This document shows positions 25,880 to 34,436 of a DNA stretch of 64,000 bases, in pieces. The notes beneath the pieces were generated by a model, which saw nothing but the letters and a program-made list of their open reading frames with translations, made no database searches and was not told the origin of the DNA. Numbering within the stretch: the stretch's first letter is position 1; every line of letters starts with the position of its first letter. Origin of the DNA: Kribbella monticola (GTDB lineage: Bacteria > Actinomycetota > Actinomycetes > Propionibacteriales > Kribbellaceae); NCBI RefSeq assembly GCF_003261635.1, contig NZ_QFXK01000031.1:372001-436000 (forward strand), read 5' to 3'. The translations under genes were made by a program, and so were the position numbers.

Positions 25880-27179
25880 AGAGGGACGGGAGATCCCGAT
25901 CGGCGCGCCCCGGCTACGGACCCTGCTCGCCGCCCTGCTGGTGAATGCGAACCAGACAGTCAGCGCCGCGGAGCTAATCCAGTGGCTGTGGGATGGTGAG
26001 CCGCCAGCGCAACCGCAGCGGGCCCTGCAGACTGCGGTGTCGCGGCTGCGTGGCGTCATAGGTCCCGGGCTCGACCTCCGGCACCACGCGGGCGGCTACC
26101 GGCTCGAGGTCCCCGCAGGCGGCCTGGACCTGTGCCAGTTCCGCCTGCTCACCGCGGCCGGAACCGCTGACGCACTCGCCGAGGCACTGCGGCTCTGGCA
26201 GGGCGAACCGCTGACAGGTGCACACGACTACGCCGTAGTCCGCGACAAGCGAGCCGTGCTGCAGGAGGAATGGCTGCGCGCGGCCGAGCAACTCGTCGAC
26301 GCCAGGCTGGCCCTCCGCGAGTACGCCGAACTCATTCCTGAGCTGACCTCGCTCACCAAGCGATTCCCGCTGCGAGAGCGCTTCTGGGCTCAGCTGATGC
26401 TCGCACTGCACAACTCGTCCCGCCAGGCAGAGGCGCTGGCGGCGTACGAGGAGCTGGCTTCGCTCCTGCGCGACGAGCTCGGCATCGACCCGGGCGAGGA
26501 GGTCCGCCGGCTGCACCTCGAAGTACTGAACGGACCGGACGCTACTTGGCAAGTGCACCGCCAGTTACCGGCTGACATCGGGGACTTCGTCGGTAGGCAG
26601 GACGAGGTGAAGGCCATCGTGGCCCATCTGACCGAAGCCGCCGTACCGGTCGTCACCATCAGCGGGCCGCCCGGCGTAGGCAAAACGGCCCTTGCCGTGC
26701 GGGTGGCGCATCTGGTGAAGGACCGCTACCCCGACGGCCAGTGGTTCCTTCGCGATGCCGACACGACGCCGCCACCGCCCGACAAGCGGGTCCTGATCGT
26801 GCTGGACGACGTCGAGGAGCTGGGGTGGGTCCCGGTCGGCAACAGCGCAGTACTGGTTACGAGCCGGAGCGACCTGGCTCTGGAGGGCGCATACGGTACG
26901 ACGCTCGCAGTACTCGAACCTGCTGAGGCAATCGAGCTCCTTCGGGCCGTGCTCGGCGCAGAGCGTGCAGACCGGGAGCCGCAAGCGACAGCGGACATCG
27001 CCGACCTCTGCGGGTACCTGCCTCTCGCCCTGCGCATCGCTGCCGGGCACCTGGCCCTGAGGCCAGCTGAGCAGCTCGCTGCGTACGCCGATCATCTCCG
27101 GGGTAACAACAGGCTGCTCGCTTTGGCTCTGCTCGGTGACCACGACGCTGCTGTCGAAGCCGCCTGGTCGCCCTGGTAA
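25836..27179 (+). CDS. SARP-family regulator with truncated NB-ARC domain
   Basis: 447 residues from ATG 25836, inside the end of the upstream gene. Order: OmpR-type winged helix (about 3-90, FRILGPITVLEEGREIPIG...LRTLLAALLVNANQTVS), bacterial transcriptional activator domain (about 93-240), then an NB-ARC ATPase with P-loop SGPPGVGKTAL (276-286), Walker B VLIVLDDVEELG and LCGYLPLALRIAAGH. AfsR-like proteins normally continue with a winged helix and TPR repeats to about 900 residues; this one stops right after the nucleotide-binding part. It probably activates genes of secondary metabolism or of the nearby unit, and may be ungated. Only 1 nt separates it from the convergent stress gene. Confidence 0.88.
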   Translation: MSPVFRILGPITVLEEGREIPIGAPRLRTLLAALLVNANQTVSAAELIQWLWDGEPPAQPQRALQTAVSRLRGVIGPGLDLRHHAGGYRLEVPAGGLDLCQFRLLTAAGTADALAEALRLWQGEPLTGAHDYAVVRDKRAVLQEEWLRAAEQLVDARLALREYAELIPELTSLTKRFPLRERFWAQLMLALHNSSRQAEALAAYEELASLLRDELGIDPGEEVRRLHLEVLNGPDATWQVHRQLPADIGDFVGRQDEVKAIVAHLTEAAVPVVTISGPPGVGKTALAVRVAHLVKDRYPDGQWFLRDADTTPPPPDKRVLIVLDDVEELGWVPVGNSAVLVTSRSDLALEGAYGTTLAVLEPAEAIELLRAVLGAERADREPQATADIADLCGYLPLALRIAAGHLALRPAEQLAAYADHLRGNNRLLALALLGDHDAAVEAAWSPW

Positions 27180-27180
27180 C

Positions 27181-27696
27181 TCAGCTGGACTGCTCCGGCA
27201 GCCGCGGCGCCACCTCGCCCTTGAGCGCCAGCTTCGCCAGGTGGTTGCGCGCCTCCTCGGCGAACTTGTGATCGCACAGTACGTCGTACGTCGTCGCCAC
27301 CACCGCTGTGCGCGAGGTGAAGTCGCGGCGGCCACCGAGCTGGGCGTAGCCGATCGCGCCGAATGCCATCCCGAAGATCGCGCCCAGCACCACACCGGTG
27401 AGCAGCGCGGCCAGCCAGCCGCCATTGGTGGTGAACAGGCCGAGCAGGACGCCGACGAACAGACCGAACCAGGCACCGCTGGCCAGGCCGGCGGTGAGCG
27501 CACGGCCCCAGGTGAGCCGGCCGGTGATCTTCTCCACCTGTCGCAGGTTGTTGCCGACGATGGTCGTGTGCTCGACCGGGAACTTCTCGTCCGAGAGGTA
27601 GTCGACCGCTCGCTGTGCCTCCCGGTACGTGTCGTAGGTCCCGATCGTCAGGCCGGTCGGCCGGGGGTCCAGCGAGGGCATGCCCTGGGTGCTCAT
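27181..27696 (-). CDS. General stress protein 17M-like membrane protein
   Basis: 171 residues from ATG 27696 with GAGAGG upstream. An N-terminal soluble domain (LTIGTYDTYREAQRAVDYLSDEKFPVEHTTIVGNNLRQVEKI) of the YflT/GSP17M heat-shock-induced type is followed by a Gly/Ala-rich double membrane hairpin (about 75-125) and a polar tail. Proteins of this kind are conserved next to magnesium transporters and MgtE-like genes in actinobacteria. Here the divergent neighbour is a CorA transporter. Function is unknown. Confidence 0.85.
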   Translation of the reverse strand: MSTQGMPSLDPRPTGLTIGTYDTYREAQRAVDYLSDEKFPVEHTTIVGNNLRQVEKITGRLTWGRALTAGLASGAWFGLFVGVLLGLFTTNGGWLAALLTGVVLGAIFGMAFGAIGYAQLGGRRDFTSRTAVVATTYDVLCDHKFAEEARNHLAKLALKGEVAPRLPEQSS

Positions 27697-27792
27697 CGTC
27701 GTTCCTCTCCTCTTGCGTGCATGTCCATCATGGCCGACGGCTGGTGACGGCACATTGATAGCCTCGCGTCGATGACCGGGTGGAGGTGGGAC

Positions 27793-28878
27793 ATGGGCGC
27801 GACACGCCGGATGGGACGTGTGTTCGCGCGCCGGCCGGACCGTCCCGGTCCCCCGCTCGACCTGGTCGGCAGCGGCAAGCTGGAGGGCGCTCTGGTCGAC
27901 TGGGCGTTCTACCGCGGCGGCCGTCGCGACACCCGCAGCGGCTCGTACGTCGACGCGCTGACCCGGGCCCGGCGTGGTGACGGCTTCGTCTGGATCGGCC
28001 TGTTCCAGCCGAACGAGCACCAGCTGGCCGTGATCGGGGCGGAGTTCGGGCTGCACGCGCTGGCGCTGGAGGATGCGACCGAGGCCCACCAGCGGCCGAA
28101 GCTGGAGCGCTACGACGACACGCTGTTCGCAGTACTGAAGACCGTTCGGTACGTGCCGCACGGGACGCTGACCGCGACCAGCGAGGTGGTCGAGACCGGT
28201 GAGGTGATGATCTTCTGCGGACCCGGGTTCGTGATCACCGTGCGGCACGGCGACCACGGAGAGCTGACCGGTCTGCGGCAGCACCTGGAGCAGGAGCCTG
28301 AGCGGCTCGCAGCCGGACCCGGCGGCGTACTGCACGCGATCACGGACCACGTGGTGGACAGCTACCTCGAGGTCGCGGACGCAGTACAGGCCGACATCGA
28401 TCTCATCGAGACGGAGATGTTCAGCCCGCGCGGGTGGCGCAACATCGAGCGGGTGTACCAGCTCAAGCGCGAGGTGCTCGAGCTGAAGCGTGCAGTGGCG
28501 CCACTGACCGGTCCGATGCGAGCACTGTCGACCGGACGGCACCCGCTGATCGCCGACGAGACCAGAAACTACTTCCGCGACGTGGACGACCACCTCCTGC
28601 GGGTGAAGGAGCAGGTGATCTCGTTCGACGAACTGCTCAGCTCGATCCTGCAGGCCGGGCTGGCACAGGTCCAGGTCGCGGAGAACGAGGACATGCGGCG
28701 GATCTCTGCCTGGGTAGCCGTATTGGCGGTGCCGACGATGATCGCGGGGATCTACGGGATGAACTTCGATTACATCCCGGGACTGACCTCGAAGTACGGC
28801 TACTTCGTTTGTCTGGCAGCAATGGCGGCGGCCTGCTCCGGCCTCTACTGGTTGTTCAAGCGCAATAAGTGGCTCTGA
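27793..28878 (+). CDS. CorA family magnesium/cobalt transporter
   Basis: 361 residues from ATG 27793 (GGAGG, 6 nt spacing). A long cytoplasmic N-domain precedes two C-terminal membrane segments, and the signature GMN lies at the end of the first (IYGMNFDYIPG). The cytoplasmic helix VYQLKREVLELKRAVAPL is the pore-lining stalk. It probably forms a homopentameric divalent-cation channel. The C-terminus FKRNKWL is the usual basic KKxWL-like end of CorA. It is divergent from the GSP17M-like gene with a 96-nt gap. Confidence 0.94.
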   Translation: MGATRRMGRVFARRPDRPGPPLDLVGSGKLEGALVDWAFYRGGRRDTRSGSYVDALTRARRGDGFVWIGLFQPNEHQLAVIGAEFGLHALALEDATEAHQRPKLERYDDTLFAVLKTVRYVPHGTLTATSEVVETGEVMIFCGPGFVITVRHGDHGELTGLRQHLEQEPERLAAGPGGVLHAITDHVVDSYLEVADAVQADIDLIETEMFSPRGWRNIERVYQLKREVLELKRAVAPLTGPMRALSTGRHPLIADETRNYFRDVDDHLLRVKEQVISFDELLSSILQAGLAQVQVAENEDMRRISAWVAVLAVPTMIAGIYGMNFDYIPGLTSKYGYFVCLAAMAAACSGLYWLFKRNKWL

Positions 28879-29096
28879 CATCTGTTGGTCAACTTCTGAC
28901 CCCATTACTCCCCGGACGGTGAGTTGGCAACCTCGTGCCATGGCCGCCATTACCGGCGCCAGGCGGCCGGGGAACGGTTGTGGATGGTCTCAAGCACCTG
29001 ATTCAATGCCGACATCGCGTTCGGTCAGTGGTCCACCACGGTCTGCAACCGACGGCATCGGGGGATGTCGAGACGATCCGTACCTGGGAGGGCTCC

Positions 29097-30110
29097 GTGC
29101 TACGCATTCACTTCACGCCGCGTGACCTGGCGCGGACGACCGTTTCGACGCGACCCGCACCGCTGTGGGAGATCCTCCTCAGCCTGCACATGCTGCAGCA
29201 CTCCGACGGCCGGCTGGTCTTCGAGGACTGGCGCCGCCACGTCCGCACCAAGGTCGCGCCGGACCAGATGCGGCTGCTGCTCGAGCTGACCCCGGTGAAG
29301 GGCTACTCGCCCGATTTCCTCACCCCGGCCGAGTCCGCGCCCGACTTCGACACCGCGCTGGAGATGACGCTGGCCACACCCCGGCAGCAGATCCGCAGCC
29401 AGCTCGACCTGCTCAGCAAGTACCGTCCGGTCTCACCGTGGACCCGCGAGCTGGCCGAGGGCGACCGCAACTCGCTGCGCAAGCTCGGCCGGGCGATCAA
29501 GACGTACCACGACGCCGCCATCGCGCCGTACTGGAAGTCGATCGGCACTCACGTCACGGCCGACCACGCGCATCGCGGCGATGCGCTGGCCCGGCACGGT
29601 GTCGACCGGCTGCTGTCGTCGCTGCACCCGCGGGTCCGCTGGGTGGCGCCGGTGCTGCAGGTGCTCGACATGAACGACCGCGATCTCTACCTGGACGGCC
29701 GCGGTATCGAGCTGCAGCCGTCCGCCTTCTGCTGGCAGGTGCCCACCAAGCTGCGCGACCCGGAGCTCAAGCCGATCCTGGTCTACCCGATCCAGCACGC
29801 CCCCGGCATCCTGCGGCAGTCCGCGCTCGACACCGAACCACCCAGCGACGCCCTCGGCTCCCTGCTCGGCTCGACTCGCGCCGCCGCCCTGGAAGCTGCA
29901 GTGAGCGGCTGTACGACGACCGAGCTGGCCAAGCGCTGCAACATCTCCCCCGCGGCAGCAAGCCACCAGGCGACCGTACTGCGGGAAGCCGGCCTCATCA
30001 CCACCCGCCGGGCCGGCGCCTCGGTCCGCCATGAGGTCACCCAACTAGGCATCTGGCTCCTTTCCGGCCACGGCTCCGGCACCCTGCGCCAAACCCCCAT
30101 CGCCAGCTGA
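29097..30110 (+). CDS. DUF5937/ArsR-type winged-helix regulator, copy 2
   Basis: 337 residues from GTG 29097, with GGGAGG 5 nt upstream; the long upstream in-frame extension lacks family similarity. It starts LRIHFTPRDLARTTVSTRPAPLWEILLSLHMLQ and ends in the winged helix CTTTELAKRCNISPAAASHQATVLREAGLI, closely matching copy 1 at 24827 over almost the whole length. It is therefore a paralogue, about 4 kb away. The 218-bp gap upstream (28879-29096) contains no recognised signal. Target and ligand are unknown. Confidence 0.88.
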   Translation: MLRIHFTPRDLARTTVSTRPAPLWEILLSLHMLQHSDGRLVFEDWRRHVRTKVAPDQMRLLLELTPVKGYSPDFLTPAESAPDFDTALEMTLATPRQQIRSQLDLLSKYRPVSPWTRELAEGDRNSLRKLGRAIKTYHDAAIAPYWKSIGTHVTADHAHRGDALARHGVDRLLSSLHPRVRWVAPVLQVLDMNDRDLYLDGRGIELQPSAFCWQVPTKLRDPELKPILVYPIQHAPGILRQSALDTEPPSDALGSLLGSTRAAALEAAVSGCTTTELAKRCNISPAAASHQATVLREAGLITTRRAGASVRHEVTQLGIWLLSGHGSGTLRQTPIAS

Positions 30111-30129
30111 GCCCGGCTCCTGCGGGGAG

Positions 30130-31350
30130 TCAGAGCTTGTAGTCCTCGAGGAGGCGGCGGCCGATGATCATGCGCTGGATGTCGGCCGTCCCTTCGCCGA
30201 TCAGCAGCATCGGGGCCTCGCGGTAGAGGCGTTCGATCTCGTACTCCTTGGAGAATCCGTAGCCGCCGTGGATGCGGAAGGAGTCCTCGACGACCTGCGA
30301 GCAGTACTCGCTGGCCAGGTACTTCGCGACACCGGCCTCGAAGTCGTTGCGGGAGCCGGCGTCCTTCTTCCGGGCCGCCTTCACCATCAGCTCGTGCGCC
30401 GCCTCGACCTTGACCGCCATGTCGGCCAGCCGGAACAGCACGGCCTGGTGCTCGGCGATCTTCTTGCCGAACGTCTCCCGCTGCTGGGCGTAGGAAATGC
30501 CGAGCTCGAACGCGCGCCGGGCAACCCCGCACCCCCGGGCCGCCACGTTCACCCGGCCGACCTCGACGCCGTCCATCATCTGGTAGAAGCCCTTACCCGG
30601 TACGCCGCCGAGGATCTGGTCGGCGGCGATCTCGTAGCCGTCGAAGATCAGCTCGGTCGTGTCGACGCCCTTGTAGCCCATCTTCTCGATCTTGCCGGGC
30701 ACGGTCAGACCCTTGTCGACCTCGCCGAACCCGGGCTCCTTCTCGACCAGGAAGGTGGTCATGTTCTTGTAGACCGAGTCCTGTCCCTCATCGGTCTTCA
30801 CCAGTACGGCGACCAGGTTGGCCGAGCCGCCGTTCGTCAGCCACATCTTCTGGCCGTTGACCGTGTAGGTCTCGCCGCCACCCCCCTCGCTTTCCTTCCC
30901 TTCTTTGTTCTTGGTCGCCTTGGTCTTGATGGCGGCGACGTCGGAGCCGCAGCCCGGCTCGGACATCGAGAAGGCACCTCGTACGTCGCCGGTCGCCATC
31001 CGCGGCAGGTACTTCCGCTTCTGCTCGTCGGTGCCGTGCTGCAACAGCATGTACGCCACGATGAAGTGGGTGTTGATGATGCCGGAGACGCTCATCCAGC
31101 CGCGGGCGATTTCCTCGACGCAGAGCGCGTAGGTGAGCAGCGACTCGCCCAGACCGCCGTACTCCTCGGGGATCATCAGCCCGAACAGGCCGAGTTCCTT
31201 CAGGCCCTCGACGATCTTGGTCGGGTACTCGTCCTTGTGCTCCAGTTCGGTGGCGACCGGGAGGATCTCGGACTCGACGAAGGCCCGGACCGTCTTCAGG
31301 ATCTCCTCCTGGATGTCGGTCAGTCCCTCGGTCTGCTGCAACCTGCTCAT
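30130..31350 (-). CDS. Acyl-CoA dehydrogenase, probable methylsuccinyl-CoA dehydrogenase
   Basis: 406 residues, ATG with GGGAG at about 8 nt. The three-domain acyl-CoA dehydrogenase fold is evident: FAD loop AFSMSEPGCGSDVAAIKT, YTVNGQKMWLTNGGSANL, then C-terminal RETFGKKIAEHQAVLFRLADM and the catalytic-base region YREAPMLLIGEGTADIQ. Ten extra polar residues (KNKEGKESEGGGG) sit in a surface loop before the YTVNGQK strand. With the MaoC hydratase and CoA lyase in the window, oxidation of (2S)-methylsuccinyl-CoA to mesaconyl-CoA is the likely reaction; a general branched-chain acyl-CoA substrate remains possible. Confidence 0.85.
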   Translation of the reverse strand: MSRLQQTEGLTDIQEEILKTVRAFVESEILPVATELEHKDEYPTKIVEGLKELGLFGLMIPEEYGGLGESLLTYALCVEEIARGWMSVSGIINTHFIVAYMLLQHGTDEQKRKYLPRMATGDVRGAFSMSEPGCGSDVAAIKTKATKNKEGKESEGGGGETYTVNGQKMWLTNGGSANLVAVLVKTDEGQDSVYKNMTTFLVEKEPGFGEVDKGLTVPGKIEKMGYKGVDTTELIFDGYEIAADQILGGVPGKGFYQMMDGVEVGRVNVAARGCGVARRAFELGISYAQQRETFGKKIAEHQAVLFRLADMAVKVEAAHELMVKAARKKDAGSRNDFEAGVAKYLASEYCSQVVEDSFRIHGGYGFSKEYEIERLYREAPMLLIGEGTADIQRMIIGRRLLEDYKL

Positions 31351-31457
31351 AGTGAGGCTCCCTTGTCGCGCTTACTCGCGAGTATCGCGGTACACAGCAT
31401 CGCCGTACCTCCCCGACACCCGCTGTGACACCGGCCACCCGAAAGCCGTCAGGTGGC

Positions 31458-32909
31458 TCACTCGTGATCGTTGTCACCGGACGGCATGGTCCGGCTGAGC
31501 GCGTTGAAGAGGATGACGATCTGTGGCGTCGCCTGCCAGCGGTGCTCGCGCTGGGCTTCGATGAGGCGCCGCCGGGCGTCGGCGAACTTGGTGGCCGCTT
31601 CCTCGTCGTCACCCTCGTCCAGCGCCACAGCCGCGTCGTCGACATCCTTCGCCGCAGCCTTGGCCGTCTTCGAGCCGCGGCCGTCCTGGGCCCGAAGCAA
31701 GGCGGCGAGGGTGCGCAGCTGGCTGATCCGCGTCGACGACGGGTTCGGGGTGACCTTCGGCTTCTTGGTGGGCTTGGGAGTCGGCGTCGGTGTCGGAGTC
31801 GGGGTCGGTGTGGGCTTCGGCTTCGCGGTGGCGGTCGCCTTGGTCACCACCGGTTGAGTCGGTACGTCACGCGCTTCGGCCTTCGGGTTGGACACGCCCT
31901 CCCTGAGCAGTGCCGCGATCACCACGCCGGCCAGCACGACCGCCAAGGCGAGGATGGCCTTCGCGAAAGGGAATCCGCCCTTCCTGCGCTGGTGTTCCGG
32001 CTCTCGTTCAGGCTGAAGCCCAGGCACGAGGTCAGCCGCTGGTGATACCGCGGGGGCCTCGGTCGGCGGCAGCACCGTCAGTACGCGAGTGCCTTGGTCT
32101 GCAGGGGCTTGCTCGAGGTAGCGGGTCACCTCCTCGACAGAGGCCGGCCGAGCTCCCGGTGCCTTGGCCAGTAGACGCGTGACGAGTTCGCCGAGACCAG
32201 CGGTCACCTCTGGACGGCGTACGACGATTGGTACCGGTACGGCTTCGAGGTGCTGGCGTAGTACGGCATCGAAGTTCTCGCCTACGAAGGGCGGTGCTCC
32301 GGCGAGCAGTTCGTACAGCACGCAGCCCAGCGAGTACCAGTCGCTGGCAGGAGTCGCCCGCTCGCCACGTACCTGCTCCGGCGACACGTACGCCGCTGTG
32401 CCGAGCAACACCGGTCCGGTAGCGCCATCAAGGCCCACTGCCTGCGCGATACCGAAGTCGGTGATCTTGAGAGTGCCGTCGGGCGCCAGCAGAAGGTTGC
32501 CCGGCTTCACGTCCCGGTGCACGATCCCGGCAGCATGTGCTGCGTCCAGCGCCCGCGCACCCTGTACGGCGATGTCGGCCACCAGCTCGACCGAGGGCAG
32601 CCCGCCGCTGCGCAGGAGCTTGGCCAGGTCGGGGCCGTTCACCAACTCCATCACCAGGAACACCTGGCCGTCCGCCATGCCGACGTCGTAGGTGGCGACC
32701 ACGTTCGGGTGCAGCAAGCGGGCCGCCGACTGCGCCTCGGTGCGGAACCGGTCGGTGGCGTCCATCAGGTCGCCGTCCAGCCGGCGCAGCAGCTTCACCG
32801 CGACCGGCCGGGCCAGGGCCTCGTCCTCGGCCCGCCAGACCTCGCCCGCGCCACCGTGCCCCAGCAAGGTCAGCAATCGGTAGCGCCCTGCGAGTACCTC
32901 GCCGTTCAC
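31458..32909 (-). CDS. Membrane-anchored Ser/Thr protein kinase (Pkn type)
   Basis: 483 residues from GTG 32909; in-frame TTG upstream at 32927 is less likely. The kinase domain (about 8-270) has the Gly loop LLGHGGAGEVW, Lys39, catalytic HRD133VKPGN, DFG (TDFGIA) and the SPE motif YVSPEQ. A Pro-rich linker, one membrane segment (about 325-345) and an extracytoplasmic part follow. The latter starts with a (Pro-Thr) repeat and ends in a helical, charged domain of 100 residues. It phosphorylates Ser/Thr targets and may sense the cell wall, but PASTA domains are absent. Confidence 0.92.
   Translation of the reverse strand: MNGEVLAGRYRLLTLLGHGGAGEVWRAEDEALARPVAVKLLRRLDGDLMDATDRFRTEAQSAARLLHPNVVATYDVGMADGQVFLVMELVNGPDLAKLLRSGGLPSVELVADIAVQGARALDAAHAAGIVHRDVKPGNLLLAPDGTLKITDFGIAQAVGLDGATGPVLLGTAAYVSPEQVRGERATPASDWYSLGCVLYELLAGAPPFVGENFDAVLRQHLEAVPVPIVVRRPEVTAGLGELVTRLLAKAPGARPASVEEVTRYLEQAPADQGTRVLTVLPPTEAPAVSPAADLVPGLQPEREPEHQRRKGGFPFAKAILALAVVLAGVVIAALLREGVSNPKAEARDVPTQPVVTKATATAKPKPTPTPTPTPTPTPKPTKKPKVTPNPSSTRISQLRTLAALLRAQDGRGSKTAKAAAKDVDDAAVALDEGDDEEAATKFADARRRLIEAQREHRWQATPQIVILFNALSRTMPSGDNDHE
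31777..31812 (-). repeat. Hexanucleotide tandem repeat coding for the kinase Pro-Thr linker
   Basis: Six degenerate 6-bp units of GGnGTC type run in phase through the kinase gene and encode alternating Pro and Thr on the minus strand. The stretch forms an extended extracytoplasmic linker next to the membrane segment. Copy number could vary between strains by slippage. Confidence 0.8.
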
Positions 32910-33044
32910 ACCAACACCCCACAACACCTCAGCTGCCGACGGACCGACTCACCTTAGGCGGCAGCCGCTGCGTGTGCGAGTGGACGGTGAATTCCTTCAG
33001 CCGATCCGGAAGAACTTGTCGACGGGGAGTATTAGGTTGGTCGC

Positions 33045-33716
33045 ATGAAGCGATCAAGAATCCCTGCCCTGATCGTGACGACGCTGGTCGCCGCCACGCT
33101 GACCACAACCACCGCCGCGGCCGCGCCCGCAGTACGGAGTGGTCATCGACCACCGACCGTGCAGTGTCAGTTCACGCCGACTCCAGAGAATCCGGCCGCG
33201 AAGCCGGTCACCCTGCCGCGGTCGACGGCGCTCGCGAAAGGCACCGTCGATGTGTACTTCTTGACCAACTACGGGCCTTTCGTGGTCCGGATGGACCGGG
33301 CGAACGCGCCGTGTGGCGTGTCGAACTTCGTGCATCTGACCAAGAGCGACTTCTACGACCGCACCCAGTGCTTCCGGCTGACCAACTCCGCGCGGCTCGG
33401 CGTGCTGCAGTGCGGTGACATCTACCGCCAGGAGGAAGGCGGACCGGGGTACAAGTTCCCCGACGAGGTGACCGGCAAGGAGACCTACCCGCGCGGCACC
33501 GTTGCCATGGGCAACCAAGGACCGGGGACGAACGGCAGCGAGTTCTTCGTCGTGCACTCGTTCGCGAACATCCCGCCGAACTACACGGTCCTCGGCCATG
33601 TCATCTACGGCATGTCCGCCTTCGACCGGATGGTCAAGGCCGGCATCACCGACCCGGACCAGGACGGCCCGCCCGTCCGCCCGATCCGCCTGCTGAAGGT
33701 CTTCACCCTCGGCTGA
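33045..33716 (+). CDS. Secreted cyclophilin-type peptidyl-prolyl isomerase
   Basis: 223 residues. Residues 1-28 are a signal peptide (KRSRIP, hydrophobic, AAAAPA cleavage). The mature part begins with a short linker, then a single-domain cyclophilin: VYFLTNYGPFVVRMDRANAPCGVSNFVHL, FYDRTQCFRL, GVLQCGDIYRQ, GTVAMGNQGPGTNGSEFFVVHS. The usual catalytic Arg is in the DRTQCFRL region. Three or four cysteines may form disulfides outside the cell. It helps fold exported proteins. It is divergent from the kinase and followed by a strong hairpin. Confidence 0.92.
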   Translation: MKRSRIPALIVTTLVAATLTTTTAAAAPAVRSGHRPPTVQCQFTPTPENPAAKPVTLPRSTALAKGTVDVYFLTNYGPFVVRMDRANAPCGVSNFVHLTKSDFYDRTQCFRLTNSARLGVLQCGDIYRQEEGGPGYKFPDEVTGKETYPRGTVAMGNQGPGTNGSEFFVVHSFANIPPNYTVLGHVIYGMSAFDRMVKAGITDPDQDGPPVRPIRLLKVFTLG

Positions 33717-33729
33717 GCTCTCCGTCGAT

Positions 33730-33760
33730 CCTCCCCCGGGCACGGATGGCTCGGGGGAGG
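33730..33760 (+). terminator. GC-rich hairpin after the cyclophilin gene
   Basis: CCTCCCCCG (33730-33738) pairs perfectly with CGGGGGAGG (33752-33760) around a 13-nt loop, 14 nt after the stop codon. No T-run follows (GTAATT), so it is a likely actinobacterial-type hairpin terminator or mRNA-stabilising element. Confidence 0.6.
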
Positions 33761-33785
33761 GTAATTCGCCGGTCCCGGCGCTAGC

Positions 33786-34433
33786 GTGATCGGTGTGAGC
33801 AGACGCGGCCGGCCGCGGCATCCCGACGTACTGACTCCCGCCGAGTGGCGGGTCGTCGAGGCGGTCCGGCACGGGATGTCGAACCGGCAGATCGCCGGGC
33901 GGCGCGGGATCAGTGTCGACGCGGTCAAGTTCCATGTCGCCAACGCGTTGCTGAAGCTCGGCCTGGAGCGCCGGGCCGAGCTTCGGACCTGGCGAGGTGT
34001 GCCCGCGGACAGCGCTCTGCGTACCGGCGGAACCAGACAAGGAGTCGAAGCGATGAGCGTCCAACTGGGGTCGATCGGCCAGATCTCACGGCCGGTCAGC
34101 GACATCACGACAGCAGTCGAGTGGTATCGGGACGTACTCGGGCTGCCGCACCTCTACACCTTCGGTGACCTGGCCTTCTTCGACTGCGACGGAACGCGCC
34201 TGTTCCTCAACGCGGCGGAGGACCCCGATCGCGTCGGCGAACCGTCGATCCTGTACTTCCGCGTCGACGACATCCAGACGGCGTACGACGATCTCACCGC
34301 CCGGGGCGTCAGGTTCGAAAACGCTCCCCACCTGATCCACAAACACGAATCCGGCGTCGAGGAGTGGATGGCCTTCTTCCCCGACCCCGACGGCCACCTC
34401 CTCGCCGTCATGTCCCAGGTGCCACCCAGCTGA
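33786..34433 (+). CDS. LuxR-type HTH fused to a VOC (glyoxalase-like) domain
   Basis: 215 residues from GTG 33786 (a GTG at 33795 is also possible). Residues about 14-70 are a LuxR/NarL-type helix-turn-helix (LTPAEWRVVEAVRHGMSNRQIAGRRGISVDAVKFHVANALLKLGL). Residues about 92-212 form a single vicinal-oxygen-chelate module (IGQISRPVSDITTAVEWYRDVLGLPHLYTFGDLAFFDCDG...FFPDPDGHLLAVMSQ). The HTH is N-terminal, unlike usual LuxR proteins. The VOC part could sense or transform a small molecule. It is convergent with the CoA-ester lyase gene, 3 nt apart. Confidence 0.85.
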   Translation: MIGVSRRGRPRHPDVLTPAEWRVVEAVRHGMSNRQIAGRRGISVDAVKFHVANALLKLGLERRAELRTWRGVPADSALRTGGTRQGVEAMSVQLGSIGQISRPVSDITTAVEWYRDVLGLPHLYTFGDLAFFDCDGTRLFLNAAEDPDRVGEPSILYFRVDDIQTAYDDLTARGVRFENAPHLIHKHESGVEEWMAFFPDPDGHLLAVMSQVPPS

Positions 34434-34436
34434 CAA

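Noticed and set aside
27181..28950. Long minus-strand open frame of 589 codons across the CorA gene
   Set aside because: Only the last 171 codons encode a recognisable protein; the rest is the opposite strand of CorA in a high-GC genome.
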